NCBI GenBank assembly: GCA_023267195.1
Contig: JAHFNT010000002.1
Location: 151,830 to 190,712, forward strand
Reading direction: 5' to 3'
Origin: Candidatus Nomurabacteria bacterium
Lineage (GTDB): Bacteria; Patescibacteriota; Minisyncoccia; Phycocordibacterales; UBA9973
Length of the DNA stretch: 38,883 nucleotides
Shown: positions 23,982 through 31,731 of the stretch, one piece after another
Position numbering within the stretch: position 1 is the stretch's first letter
How the letters are laid out: every line of letters begins with the position of its first letter
Program-made: the position numbers and the translations under genes
The notes under the pieces: generated by a model
The model's input: only the letters and a program-made list of their open reading frames with translations
What the model was told of the DNA's origin: nothing
Database searches by the model: none

Positions 23982-24965
23982 TTAGTTACTTAAATTAAAC
24001 TCACTAATAATTTTATTATTTCTTTTTATCAACAACCTTAATCGCCCCTCCGGTATTGATACATTGGCCTCAGACCAATATCGATATAAAGTTAGCATTA
24101 AATCCATCATTCCCCGTCGCAATATCATATACGGTAATAATTCTTTTTCAAGTGGAGATAATGGTAAAAAATTTTCAAATATTACTAAAATAAGATTGTA
24201 TCTTTCTCTGTCAAACTCCTCCGTCCACCAAGGCATCGTAAACCAATAACAAAACTCTCCTAAATCATATACTATCGGCTCGTAGGCAATGCCAAAATCA
24301 ATAATTCCAACATTTTTACCATCCATGAATATAGCGTTCATTTCATTCAAATCCCCGTGGATAAGAAATTTTGGAAGTTTTTCAAAATCAAATAATTTAC
24401 TGTATAAAAGATCTATAGTTTTTATTATTGAGTTTTTTATTTCATCAGAAGTAGGAAGTTGTATGACTTTTGGTTTAAGCACACCGTAACAATATTTAAT
24501 ATCAGACCCCAATATATATTTGTCACTTTTATTTTTAACAAAATCTGGAACTTTGTAATCTTTTAAGGCAATAAGCATTTTTGCAAAATTAGAAACAAGA
24601 GAAATCATTTCTTCTTTACTCCATTCTTCCATGGTTTGTTCTTTCGTATGTCCTTCAATAAATTCATAAAGAATAAAATCGTCTTCAATATAATTGCCAT
24701 TTTCTGTTTTATAAATTTTCGGAACAGGTACACCCTTTTTTCTTAAATATTCATGTAAATGCGCCAACATTTCAAACTGTGGGATATTTTCTTTGTTTTT
24801 AATATATTTCAATAAATAATTACCGCTAGTAGCAGTAATTTTATAATTTATATCCACATCTCCTTTTATTTGTTGATGCTCCTCCTTAATATCTCCTAAA
24901 TTATATTTTGAAAAAGCAGTAAAAACTATTTGAAAATCTAATTCCTGTTTCAAAGTTGACGCCAT
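23982..24965 (-). CDS. Aminoglycoside-phosphotransferase-fold small-molecule kinase
   Basis: 327 aa of the APH/choline kinase/homoserine kinase superfamily. DINYKITATSGNYLLKYIKN holds the ATP-binding Lys, FLIHGDLNEMNAIFMDGKNV contains the catalytic H-G-D-x-x-x-x-N loop, and VGIIDFGIAYEP the metal-binding Asp. The substrate could be homoserine, choline, an amino sugar or a drug; sequence alone does not decide. It is preceded by palindrome copy B at 24980-24991 and follows the regulator gene by 32 bases, so probably belongs to that regulator's unit. Confidence 0.82.
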   Translation of the reverse strand: MASTLKQELDFQIVFTAFSKYNLGDIKEEHQQIKGDVDINYKITATSGNYLLKYIKNKENIPQFEMLAHLHEYLRKKGVPVPKIYKTENGNYIEDDFILYEFIEGHTKEQTMEEWSKEEMISLVSNFAKMLIALKDYKVPDFVKNKSDKYILGSDIKYCYGVLKPKVIQLPTSDEIKNSIIKTIDLLYSKLFDFEKLPKFLIHGDLNEMNAIFMDGKNVGIIDFGIAYEPIVYDLGEFCYWFTMPWWTEEFDRERYNLILVIFENFLPLSPLEKELLPYMILRRGMMDLMLTLYRYWSEANVSIPEGRLRLLIKRNNKIISEFNLSN

Positions 24966-24979
24966 GAGTTTATTCGCTT

Positions 24980-24991
24980 ATTCGCGCGAAT
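24980..24991. promoter_or_regulatory. Palindrome ATTCGCGCGAAT, copy B
   Basis: Identical 12-base palindrome, again exactly 14 bases before the ATG (24965). The equal spacing of copies A and B favours an operator rather than a random repeat. Confidence 0.6.
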
Positions 24992-24997
24992 TAAAGA

Positions 24998-25264
24998 TTA
25001 GAGAATTGATAATAATTTAATTGCTAGAGGATGAGAACTTTTTGGTATAAAATATAGCACATTGAGACTAAACTGTTCTTTTTCTACTATATCTGCACTA
25101 GAAAGAATCTTTAAATGTTTTGATGTTGCTTTAAAAGATAATTTGATCGATTCTGCAATCTCTCCCACAGACGCAGCACTAACACGTTTTAGGTATTTTA
25201 AAATTGCAATCCTACGTTTGTTGGCAAGCGCTTTTAAAACTTTTTCAAGTTCTTTCTCGTTCAT
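24998..25264 (-). CDS. ArsR-family transcriptional regulator
   Basis: 88 aa, one winged helix-turn-helix. VLKALANKRRIAILKYLKRV is the classic ArsR opening (A-N-x-x-R-x-x-I-L), and SVGEIAESIKLSFKATSKHLKIL the recognition helix-turn-helix. No Cys/His metal site is evident, so the signal is unknown. The wing ends with VLYFIPKSSHPLA. It lies at the head of a three-gene minus-strand group, and a perfect palindrome precedes each gene, including this one (25307-25318), so autoregulation is likely. TATACT lies 6 bases before the ATG. Confidence 0.9.
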   Translation of the reverse strand: MNEKELEKVLKALANKRRIAILKYLKRVSAASVGEIAESIKLSFKATSKHLKILSSADIVEKEQFSLNVLYFIPKSSHPLAIKLLSIL

Positions 25265-25270
25265 ATTTTA

Positions 25271-25276
25271 AGTATA
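25271..25276 (-). promoter_or_regulatory. Leaderless -10 box of the ArsR gene
   Basis: TATACT preceded by TTGG, 6 bases before the ATG at 25264. Confidence 0.6.
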
Positions 25277-25306
25277 CCAAAAATTTTATAACACTACTAT
25301 TCTCCT

Positions 25307-25318
25307 ATTCGCGCGAAT
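25307..25318. promoter_or_regulatory. Palindrome ATTCGCGCGAAT, copy C
   Basis: Identical palindrome 42 bases before the regulator's ATG and about 30 upstream of its -10 box. Copies A and C share a nearly identical stretch of about 28 bases, TATTCTCCT + palindrome + TAG(A/G)GATA, differing at few positions. Confidence 0.6.
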
Positions 25319-25339
25319 TAGGGATACGAAAGAAAGAAT

Positions 25340-26038
25340 TTATTTTTTTAGATACTGCAATCGAAGTTTTTCTGGGAATCTTTCTATTGCGTAACGAAGC
25401 ATCGTACGGGGCATTTTTGAAATATTAATGTCTAGAAATTTACGTAAGGCTTGCGTGTCTTTTTTACCTGCTTCACGGAGCATCCAGCCAGTAGCTTTAT
25501 GTATCAGATCATGACCATGCGAAAGAAATATTTTGGCAATTTTGAAAGTCCAGTTTAAATCATCATGAAAAATAAAAGCTAAAGTAGAAATGATCGCTAT
25601 CCGCTCTTTCCATAAATTTTTCGATTTAGCTAATTTGAGCAGAATATTTTTGTCGTTTTTATAAAATAAATAATCACCCAATATTCTCGGCGCAGATAAA
25701 TCTACTAAGTCCCAATTGTTTATGTATCTAGTATTTTTTAAGTAAAAATTTGCTATGCTATTTTTTTCTTTTAAGTTTCCTATTTTATATTTGTGAACTA
25801 GTACCAAAACGCCGACTAGACGTACTTCATGCACTTTATTTTTTAATAGTGCTGCTGTGTCTCTTAACGATAAGTCTTTGTATTGTAAAGCAATTTTTCT
25901 AGATAAAGGCACTGTCAGTCCAAAGAACTCATCTCCTTCCCCATATTGTCCTTTCCCTGTTTTAAAAAATCTAGCAAGAAGTTTAGCTCTTTTTAAATCT
26001 TTATGGAGTTCAATTTCTTTCAAAACTTGTTTGATCAT
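25340..26038 (-). CDS. AlkD-like DNA alkylation repair protein
   Basis: 232 aa made of HEAT-like helical repeats. It has the family's GDEFFGLTVPLSRKIALQYK near residue 36, INNWDLVDLSAPRILGDYL near 110, LWKERIAIISTLAFI near 142 and LIHKATGWMLREAGKKDTQA near 175. The conserved Trp-Asp of N-N-W-D-L-V-D and the Trp/Arg in W-K-E-R line the DNA-binding groove. AlkD removes 3- and 7-alkylpurines from DNA without base flipping. It is the last gene of the minus-strand run below dsbB. Confidence 0.93.
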   Translation of the reverse strand: MIKQVLKEIELHKDLKRAKLLARFFKTGKGQYGEGDEFFGLTVPLSRKIALQYKDLSLRDTAALLKNKVHEVRLVGVLVLVHKYKIGNLKEKNSIANFYLKNTRYINNWDLVDLSAPRILGDYLFYKNDKNILLKLAKSKNLWKERIAIISTLAFIFHDDLNWTFKIAKIFLSHGHDLIHKATGWMLREAGKKDTQALRKFLDINISKMPRTMLRYAIERFPEKLRLQYLKK

Positions 26039-26057
26039 TTATCTAGATCGATGGTAG

Positions 26058-26519
26058 TTATTTGTTTGTGTATTCAACCAAAACAGTTGCAGTATTTTCT
26101 GTAACGTCTTTTAGAGAAAAGGTGTAATTTTCTATAGCTAAAGTTTTATTGACCATTGTTCCAACATGTATTTCTTGATTTTTTGAAAGTTTGCCTAAAG
26201 ACACCGTCAAAACCGCAGATAGTTCTCCAGCCCAAATGCACTGCACCCCTTCTGGGCACCTGGAATCATCAATTTTCTTCAAAACAACCTTAAGACCATC
26301 AGAAAAGGTGAACTCATCATTTATCTTAAAAACAACTGGCTTGCCAAATTCTGTTAAACTATCCGCCGGATTTTCTGTGGACTGTTGCGATCCTTGAGTG
26401 GTTGAGTTATCTGCGCCCCCTTCTTCTTTGGTCTGGCTATTTAATTTAAGGAATAAAAAGCCTAAACCTAAAATAAGAACCACGCCCAAAGCACTTAAAA
26501 AAATTTTCTGAGTCTTCAT
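26058..26519 (-). CDS. Exported protein with CPxxVxCIWAGE motif
   Basis: 153 aa. N-terminal membrane anchor or signal (FLSALGVVLILGLGFLFLKL), a Ser/Thr/Gln-rich linker, then a beta-rich domain from about residue 58. The core motif DSRCPEGVQCIWAGELSAVL carries two Cys six apart; I have seen this motif in small exported proteins and lipoproteins of unknown function in many bacteria. The Cys pair could be a disulfide made by the DsbB/thioredoxin pair encoded upstream. It starts only 2 bases after the micro-protein at 26522. Confidence 0.7.
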   Translation of the reverse strand: MKTQKIFLSALGVVLILGLGFLFLKLNSQTKEEGGADNSTTQGSQQSTENPADSLTEFGKPVVFKINDEFTFSDGLKVVLKKIDDSRCPEGVQCIWAGELSAVLTVSLGKLSKNQEIHVGTMVNKTLAIENYTFSLKDVTENTATVLVEYTNK

Positions 26520-26521
26520 AT

Positions 26522-26587
26522 TTATTTCTTTTTATCTTTCTTCGGTTTTTTCACGTCCTTCCTGTAAGCATTGTTTCCTTTTCCCAT
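26522..26587 (-). CDS. Lysine-rich micro-protein, 21 aa
   Basis: A 21-codon frame, MGKGNNAYRKDVKKPKKDKKK, clearly related to the 19-aa product at 5203-5262: both start M-x-K-G, have an Arg-Lys around the middle and end KKPKK-x-KK. It lies between dsbB and the 26519 gene, with 29 bases before and 2 bases after it. A -10 box at 26616-26621 should start a transcript near 26609. Role unknown; a basic RNA- or ribosome-binding peptide is one idea. Confidence 0.6.
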   Translation of the reverse strand: MGKGNNAYRKDVKKPKKDKKK

Positions 26588-26615
26588 ATTATTTATTGTT
26601 AAACTAATAACCTAT

Positions 26616-26621
26616 ATTATA
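26616..26621 (-). promoter_or_regulatory. -10 box of the micro-protein operon
   Basis: TATAAT preceded by AAG on the minus strand, overlapping the dsbB stop codon. Expected leader about 20 nt. Confidence 0.5.
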
Positions 26622-27162
26622 CTTCTTTTTTATAAAAATGGGCCACCGCCAGAAGTGTGAGTAGAGAGAAAAAAGCAGTAAGCGCTAGCATTGGGATAGA
26701 GATGTAACCACCAAATTCAGAAACTAAACGCTGGTAACAAGATATACCGGAGGCATCGCACGGCAAACTTGAATTTTCTCCAAAATAATAGAAAAAATTC
26801 TGATAAACAGAAACAAGAAAGCCTGCGCAAAGTAGCGGTAAGGCGTATCTAATGACCCTTCGGTCCTGATCCCAGAATGCAACTCCAAACATCAGTACTA
26901 AGGGGAACATAAAGACTCTCTGCCACCAGCACAGATAACATGGCAGAAAGTTTATAATTTCGGAATAAACCAAAGGGAAAACTGAGGCCATCAAAGAAAT
27001 TGCAAAACTAATTGGTAGAAAATGTTTATCAATGAAGTCTAAAAATAAATTTCTTTTTGTGTTAAAAAACAACACAACTAAAGCAACCACAGAGAAGACC
27101 TGCAGGGCGATGGCACCAGATCCTAAAAATAAATTCAAGTAATGTACGGTAGTAGTATTCAT
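26617..27162 (-). CDS. dsbB: Disulfide bond formation protein DsbB
   Basis: 181 aa with four to five membrane helices. The first redox pair is in the periplasmic-side loop, NFLPCYLCWWQRVFMFPL (C-x-x-C followed by Trp-Gln-Arg, as in DsbB), and the second pair is LPCDASGISCYQRL. DsbB passes electrons from a thioredoxin-like partner to quinone, driving disulfide formation in exported proteins. The partner gene lies directly upstream with a 6-base gap. In a monoderm cell the reaction would occur on the outer face of the membrane. Confidence 0.93.
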   Translation of the reverse strand: MNTTTVHYLNLFLGSGAIALQVFSVVALVVLFFNTKRNLFLDFIDKHFLPISFAISLMASVFPLVYSEIINFLPCYLCWWQRVFMFPLVLMFGVAFWDQDRRVIRYALPLLCAGFLVSVYQNFFYYFGENSSLPCDASGISCYQRLVSEFGGYISIPMLALTAFFSLLTLLAVAHFYKKEV

Positions 27163-27168
27163 GTGAAT

Positions 27169-27561
27169 CTACTTTGGCAAGACGCAAGAAGTTTTCTCGG
27201 CCAATTGCTCAAGCGGAATTTCTCCATTTAAACGAGACCCATCGGCAAACTCCCAAGTCGGATAACCTTCAATTTTTTTATCCTTACAAACTTGCAGCTG
27301 GGCATTTCCATCAGCCGTAGAACACTCTACATAAGGCAGCAATTTTTGAGATGAGCCGAAAAGTTTCTTCTGAGCTTGGCAATGCGGACACCAAAAAGCC
27401 CCGTAAAAAACTGCGCCTTTCTCCTTGAGGCAAACCGCAAACTCATCATATTTGCCAGGACCTGGAGGAGTAGAATTCGATTGTATTAAGACGAGCCCAA
27501 CTGTCCCTAAAATCAAAAGAGCGATTACCGAAACGAAGATTTTTATATTTTTATTTTCCAT
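27169..27561 (-). CDS. Membrane-anchored thioredoxin-like protein (DsbA-type role)
   Basis: 130 aa. N-terminal membrane anchor (IFVSVIALLILGTVGLVLIQ), then a thioredoxin fold: GAVFYGAFWCPHCQAQKKLF with the active C-P-H-C, and the cis-Pro segment IEGYPTWEFADGSRLNG. Extra Cys residues in VECSTADG, LQVCKDK and SCVLPK recall the thioredoxin part of bacterial VKOR-type proteins. C-P-H-C is also the DsbA active-site sequence, fitting an oxidant reoxidised by the adjacent DsbB. ATG 27561 is chosen because TATAAT lies 8 bases upstream; the upstream TTG would add 3 residues. Confidence 0.9.
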   Translation of the reverse strand: MENKNIKIFVSVIALLILGTVGLVLIQSNSTPPGPGKYDEFAVCLKEKGAVFYGAFWCPHCQAQKKLFGSSQKLLPYVECSTADGNAQLQVCKDKKIEGYPTWEFADGSRLNGEIPLEQLAEKTSCVLPK

Positions 27562-27566
27562 ATTTT

Positions 27567-27944
27567 TCAATTATACAGAAATTTCGGCAGAAAAACAATT
27601 AAACCTACAATGACTGCGACAAATACTGACAAAAGCACTGCCGCAGCGGCTACATCTTTGGTGTCTTTAGCATATGGATGATATTCAGGAGAAGTTAGGT
27701 CTATATCTATTTCAATGGCAGTATTAAATGTCTCAGCCACTAACACAAAACCAATAGCAAACACTAAAGCTATCCATTGCATACCTGAAACATTAAAATA
27801 AAATCCTAAAATTACAACTATCAGAGCTGACAATACGTGAATAAATAAATGGCGAGTTGTTTTTGCCACAATATAAAAGCCACGAAAAGCATTTAGGAAT
27901 TTCTGACTATATTTTACTTCTCTCCAGGCTTTTTTCTCGTCCAT
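27567..27944 (-). CDS. dgkA: Diacylglycerol/undecaprenol kinase
   Basis: 125 aa, three membrane helices. AFRGFYIVAKTTRHLFIH, then VLVAETFNTAIEIDIDLTSP with the catalytic Glu, then HPYAKDTKDVAAAAVLLSVF are the DgkA signatures in order. In Gram-positive-like cells this enzyme phosphorylates undecaprenol for wall precursor recycling. The ATG at 27944 lies one base after the cupredoxin stop, so the two are cotranscribed and coupled. Confidence 0.93.
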   Translation of the reverse strand: MDEKKAWREVKYSQKFLNAFRGFYIVAKTTRHLFIHVLSALIVVILGFYFNVSGMQWIALVFAIGFVLVAETFNTAIEIDIDLTSPEYHPYAKDTKDVAAAAVLLSVFVAVIVGLIVFLPKFLYN

Positions 27945-27945
27945 A

Positions 27946-28356
27946 TTATTCAACCTTCAAAGTACCTTTCATACCCATCGCTCGATGAGTGCCCACAGAG
28001 CAATAATATTCAAAACTGCCAACTTTGTCTGCGGTAAATTCTACCACTTCTGTGTAAGGAGATTTTGCCTGCTTGGTAGCTACCCCATATTCATCAATTA
28101 CAAAATCATGGAAACCATCAACATTGTTAAAAGTTATTTTCACCTTATCCCCTTTTTTAACTGTTATCATAGAAGGTGTAAAAGAAAAATTCTGGCCAGA
28201 AATGGTAAATTCTTTTGCTACCTCTTCATTTATAATCCCAATTTGATCGCTATTGGTTTGTTCGGGCGCTTCCACCTTTTTATTACCAGTGCCCAAAAAC
28301 CAAAATCCTAAAATTACTAAAACCAAAACTATTATCGCTATATATGTGTTTTTCAT
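27946..28356 (-). CDS. Exported cupredoxin (blue copper protein)
   Basis: 136 aa. A signal anchor (YIAIIVLVLVILGFWFLGTG) is followed by a single cupredoxin domain: FTPSMITVKKGDKVKITFNN, the first Cu ligand His in DGFHDFVIDEYG, and the C-terminal loop EYYCSVGTHRAMGMKGTL that supplies Cys, His and Met. All four type 1 copper ligands are thus present. Likely an outer-surface electron carrier or copper chaperone; the partner is unknown. It heads the dgkA-thioredoxin-dsbB run. Confidence 0.92.
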   Translation of the reverse strand: MKNTYIAIIVLVLVILGFWFLGTGNKKVEAPEQTNSDQIGIINEEVAKEFTISGQNFSFTPSMITVKKGDKVKITFNNVDGFHDFVIDEYGVATKQAKSPYTEVVEFTADKVGSFEYYCSVGTHRAMGMKGTLKVE

Positions 28357-28377
28357 ATTATTTTTGTAAATTAACTT

Positions 28378-28608
28378 TTAATGACTCTTGTAAGGTTGGT
28401 CACCGTTAAATTCATTTCTGTCTGGTGTGTCGTCAAATTTTTTACGTAATTCCAAAAATCTTTTTAGTTCTTTTGAATACGGAACACCGCTAGCGTCACA
28501 TCTTTTTTTCTCACCCTCAAAGGACCGCTCCTGCTCAGACGTATAATCAGAATAAGTATTTGGTGTTATTCTTCCATCCAAAAAATCAAAATTTGGTTCA
28601 TGCCCCAT
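28378..28608 (-). CDS. Hypothetical protein, 76 aa
   Basis: A hydrophilic, charged protein with no signal peptide: MGHEPNFDFLDGRITPNTYS, then an Arg/Glu/Lys-rich central helix with one Cys (EKKRCDASG) and SKELKRFLELRKKFDDTPDR. I recognise no family. The start at 28608 is set by TATAAT 6 bases upstream. The longer frame would begin inside that promoter. Confidence 0.65.
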   Translation of the reverse strand: MGHEPNFDFLDGRITPNTYSDYTSEQERSFEGEKKRCDASGVPYSKELKRFLELRKKFDDTPDRNEFNGDQPYKSH

Positions 28609-28614
28609 GGGTAC

Positions 28615-28620
28615 ATTATA
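28615..28620 (-). promoter_or_regulatory. Leaderless -10 box of the 28608 gene
   Basis: TATAAT, 6 bases before the ATG, in the short gap after the 28647 gene. Confidence 0.6.
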
Positions 28621-28646
28621 ACAATAAACTAAAACCAAACAAGTAT

Positions 28647-29744
28647 CTACTGATACTGTATGTAAATCGGTTTAGGCCTTAATTTTAAAAGGTCTGCTGG
28701 GGCAAACATGCCTGTGCTCGGTGGCCACAAATCATTTTTATAAAAAAGTTTGAAACCGGTAAATTGCACTGGCTCTTTGTAAATGAATTGCTGGTAGGTA
28801 TTTATTTTTTTGGCCTGTTCACCCCAGCCATCCATATTCATTATAAATTGTACTTCCGGTAAAATTTTTATTTGCTTGTAATTGGTAACCATCTTTTGCG
28901 TATAACGATGAATGATGAGAATTTTCGGGGTAAGCTTGTGCTCTTGCACTAAATTTGCTAAATAATCTGATGCAAAATTTATATCAGCCGCATCTAGTGT
29001 GCCGACAACTTTCCCTGGGCGAATCGCACCTTTCATAGAAAATTCCGGATCAATTGCCAAATGTACTTGTGGCATGGCTAAATATTTTGACAACAAAGGA
29101 ATCTCAGTCTCTACATTGGAAAAACCAACTTGAATATCCAGAAAAACAATCGCATTTATTTTTTCCGCCATTTTTATTACTTTATCTATTTCTGCGCTAG
29201 GCATCCGAGTTCTATATTTTCCATCTTCGCCAGCGCTTCCCTGCGCCACCACTGCGATGTAGTGAAGCGCGGGTATTACTGGTGTTTCCGGATCGGCCTC
29301 TTGCCATTTTTTTACCTCAGCTTCTAATTTCTGGAACATCTCAACCTCTGGATATTCTCCAAGCACACCCATCTTGGTAGAATATAAATTGCCATAGTAA
29401 GCTACGATGCGATTAAAAGGCAAAAGCGCTCCATCTTTCGGGTATGTTGTCTTCACTGGCCAAATATTGGGTTGAGATGGTGTAATTGGGACAGGAATCT
29501 CATTACCATCTTTATCTTTCTTGGGGATAATAACCTTGGGTAATGGATTGTTAGCTATCTCATTTAATTTCTTATCATAAGCTACTGTATCAAGAGGAAG
29601 AGGCACCACCTCTTTAATTTTCGACGTATTGGTAGAACCACTTTTACTATAAATTGTCACACTGCCGAAAAATTCTGTAAATAAAAAAAACAGCGAAAAT
29701 GCTGACACAGAAATTATTAAATAAAACAAAATTTTCTTATTCAT
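28647..29744 (-). CDS. Secreted protein, probably TIM-barrel-like
   Basis: 365 aa. Signal anchor at residues 5-27 (LFYLIISVSAFSLFFLFTEF), a polar linker with many Pro (PITPSQPNIWPVKTTYPKDG), then a globular domain. The latter alternates strands and helices: FNRIVAYYGNLYSTKMGVLG, ALHYIAVVAQGSAGEDGKYR, AIVFLDIQVGF, PQVHLAIDPEFSM, KILIIHRYTQKMV. Acidic residues at strand ends would suit a glycosidase-like barrel, but I cannot name the family. It overlaps the zwf stop by 4 bases (ATGA), so it is coupled to the pentose phosphate genes. Confidence 0.7.
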   Translation of the reverse strand: MNKKILFYLIISVSAFSLFFLFTEFFGSVTIYSKSGSTNTSKIKEVVPLPLDTVAYDKKLNEIANNPLPKVIIPKKDKDGNEIPVPITPSQPNIWPVKTTYPKDGALLPFNRIVAYYGNLYSTKMGVLGEYPEVEMFQKLEAEVKKWQEADPETPVIPALHYIAVVAQGSAGEDGKYRTRMPSAEIDKVIKMAEKINAIVFLDIQVGFSNVETEIPLLSKYLAMPQVHLAIDPEFSMKGAIRPGKVVGTLDAADINFASDYLANLVQEHKLTPKILIIHRYTQKMVTNYKQIKILPEVQFIMNMDGWGEQAKKINTYQQFIYKEPVQFTGFKLFYKNDLWPPSTGMFAPADLLKLRPKPIYIQYQ

Positions 29745-30790
29745 CGCTTTAAGTTCATAACCTCATCTATAGTACTCCCTTTTTTGTAAATTACTAAATC
29801 ATGCGAACTCTTTTCCCAGGTCTTTTGTACAGCATCTAAAATTCGCCAAGTTTGGAGTACCTCTTCGCTTGAAATAAACAAATCATGATTCCCTTCTATG
29901 GCAGCCTGAATTACTCTCTCATACGCTCGTGGTTCATGCTCGATATCAAAAATCTTTACCCCACCATTCTTATATCTGATTTTTATTTGCGTTAATTTTT
30001 CACTTAGAGCTTTTCCAGTGGAAAGAACGATAGAGACTCCGCGCCATATTGAATCATGTGAAATTACCTTTAGAGAAACAAAAGTTTCCGTCATGCTCTC
30101 TTGATTATTTACTTCCTTCAGATAACCTTCGTATTGCCCTCTTTTCACACACTCATGTTTGGTGATATCGCAAACAATTTCTAGATTCTTCAAGGCTTGA
30201 GCGCGATTTTTGGTTTCAAATGATTGGGCTAAAACTACGGCCGCCATTTCAAGTAAATGACTTTGAACAAAATCTTTTAATGCGCCAGTCTGTTCATAAA
30301 AATTAACCCGACCCTCTATGTCTATCTTTTCACTAGCTAGAATTTCAATACTAGTTATATTTTCTTTCTCCCACTTTTCGGTCACCACCTTTGCTAGGGA
30401 TTGTTTGGCTAAGTAGTGATCTACTCGGTAAATTTGCTCCTCGGAAAAATATTCATCAATATACTTGACCAACTCTTGCGCGGAGTCTAAATTTTTACCG
30501 AAAGGCTTTTCGAGTAATATTTTTATATTTTCCCTGCCAAAATTGTGGCTGATAATTTGAACAGCTTCTGGCACACCCTCTGGGGGAATTGCTAGATGAA
30601 ATATTTTTCCTGCCTTGCCGGCAGATAGGTTATCAACATCTTGTATTAAATTTTTTAAATTTCCGTAATTTTTTCTAGAAATAGGTACAACAACATCATT
30701 GTATTTTAAATTGGTAAGGGCTGGCAATAAGTAACGCTTCGCTAAATCTCCCGAAGCTCCAAAAATTATGTAGGTTGGTTTTTGGCTCAT
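29741..30790 (-). CDS. zwf: Glucose-6-phosphate dehydrogenase, compact form
   Basis: 349 aa. It oxidises glucose 6-phosphate to the lactone, giving NADPH. Motifs in order: YIIFGASGDLAKRYLLPALT (coenzyme loop), KILLEKPFGKNLDSAQELV, IYRVDHYLAKQSLAKVV with the catalytic His and substrate Lys, and GRVNFYEQTGALKDFVQSHL. The late AYERVIQAAIEGNHDLFISS is also kept. Typical enzymes are about 480-500 aa; here the segment between the coenzyme loop and the Lys-Pro motif is short. All key residues survive, so I treat it as functional. Start and stop overlap the neighbours (TAATG with gnd). Confidence 0.93.
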   Translation of the reverse strand: MSQKPTYIIFGASGDLAKRYLLPALTNLKYNDVVVPISRKNYGNLKNLIQDVDNLSAGKAGKIFHLAIPPEGVPEAVQIISHNFGRENIKILLEKPFGKNLDSAQELVKYIDEYFSEEQIYRVDHYLAKQSLAKVVTEKWEKENITSIEILASEKIDIEGRVNFYEQTGALKDFVQSHLLEMAAVVLAQSFETKNRAQALKNLEIVCDITKHECVKRGQYEGYLKEVNNQESMTETFVSLKVISHDSIWRGVSIVLSTGKALSEKLTQIKIRYKNGGVKIFDIEHEPRAYERVIQAAIEGNHDLFISSEEVLQTWRILDAVQKTWEKSSHDLVIYKKGSTIDEVMNLKR

Positions 30791-31731
30791 TATTTTGTTT
30801 TGTTTATTTTACCTGCCCCGTAGCTCGCTTTCGGAGATATGGAGTGCCCGCCGAAAGCGTGGCGCATAGCGGATAAAAGTTTGGTGGCAAAATTTACCTT
30901 GCCTTTTTGCGAATCAAGGCGAACAGTAAACGCAGATTGTATAGCTGGCGTTTCTATTTTAAAATCTCGCGCTACTTCTAGAGCCCACCGCGCTTCGCCA
31001 GACTCAGCTACCATGCCCTCTATGCCTTTTAACTCAGAATTTTCTTTTAGAGCATCTCGGGAAAGTTCATTGAGCCAAGAGGTAATTACGCTATGATGCT
31101 GCCAGACCTCTCCGGCGGAATATAAATCAATATTTTTATATGGCCCTTCCTTAAGAAGCCGATAACCTTCGGCAAGCGACTGCATCATCCCATATTCTAT
31201 GGCGTTGTGCGTCATCTTTACAAAGTGCCCTGCTCCGCTTCCGCCAAAAAGAAAAAAAGCGCCTTCGGGGAGAGAAATCGTTTGCAAAATCGGCTCAATT
31301 ATTTTAAACGTTTCCTTGTTCCCGCCCACCATCATAGAAAAACCATTTTGATATCCCCAAATACCGCCACTGGTTCCCACATCCATCAAAATAGATCCAT
31401 TTTTTGAAACTAACTTTGCGCGTTTTTGAGTAAGCCGAAAATCAGAATTACCCCCATCAATTAAAATACTTCTCTGGGGAATCAATTTAAGCCAAATCTC
31501 TAATTCTTGATCTACAACTTCGGCTGGAATCATCAGCCAAATAATCACTTTTTCTTTGCCGAAAAAATCTACCACTTCCCGCCTCTCGTAGGCAGGCGCC
31601 AAACCGAGCTTCTTCATTTCATCAATAGATTCCTTGCTTCTGTTGTACACGACGACCGTATGCCCGCCCTCGTGCAGTTTTCTGGCAATTTGCGCTCCCA
31701 TTTTACCCAAACCAACAATGGCTATTTTCAT
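30790..31731 (-). CDS. gnd: 6-phosphogluconate dehydrogenase, short form
   Basis: 313 aa, the length of the short GndA-like class rather than the 470-aa enzyme. KIAIVGLGKMGAQIARKLHE is the coenzyme-binding loop; LIDGGNSDFRLTQKRAKLVS, DVGTSGGIWGYQNGFSMMVG and GHFVKMTHNAIEYGMMQSLA hold the catalytic Lys and Glu region. It decarboxylates 6-phosphogluconate to ribulose 5-phosphate with a nicotinamide cofactor (NAD or NADP not decided here). It overlaps pgl by ATGA and zwf by TAATG. Confidence 0.95.
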   Translation of the reverse strand: MKIAIVGLGKMGAQIARKLHEGGHTVVVYNRSKESIDEMKKLGLAPAYERREVVDFFGKEKVIIWLMIPAEVVDQELEIWLKLIPQRSILIDGGNSDFRLTQKRAKLVSKNGSILMDVGTSGGIWGYQNGFSMMVGGNKETFKIIEPILQTISLPEGAFFLFGGSGAGHFVKMTHNAIEYGMMQSLAEGYRLLKEGPYKNIDLYSAGEVWQHHSVITSWLNELSRDALKENSELKGIEGMVAESGEARWALEVARDFKIETPAIQSAFTVRLDSQKGKVNFATKLLSAMRHAFGGHSISPKASYGAGKINKTK

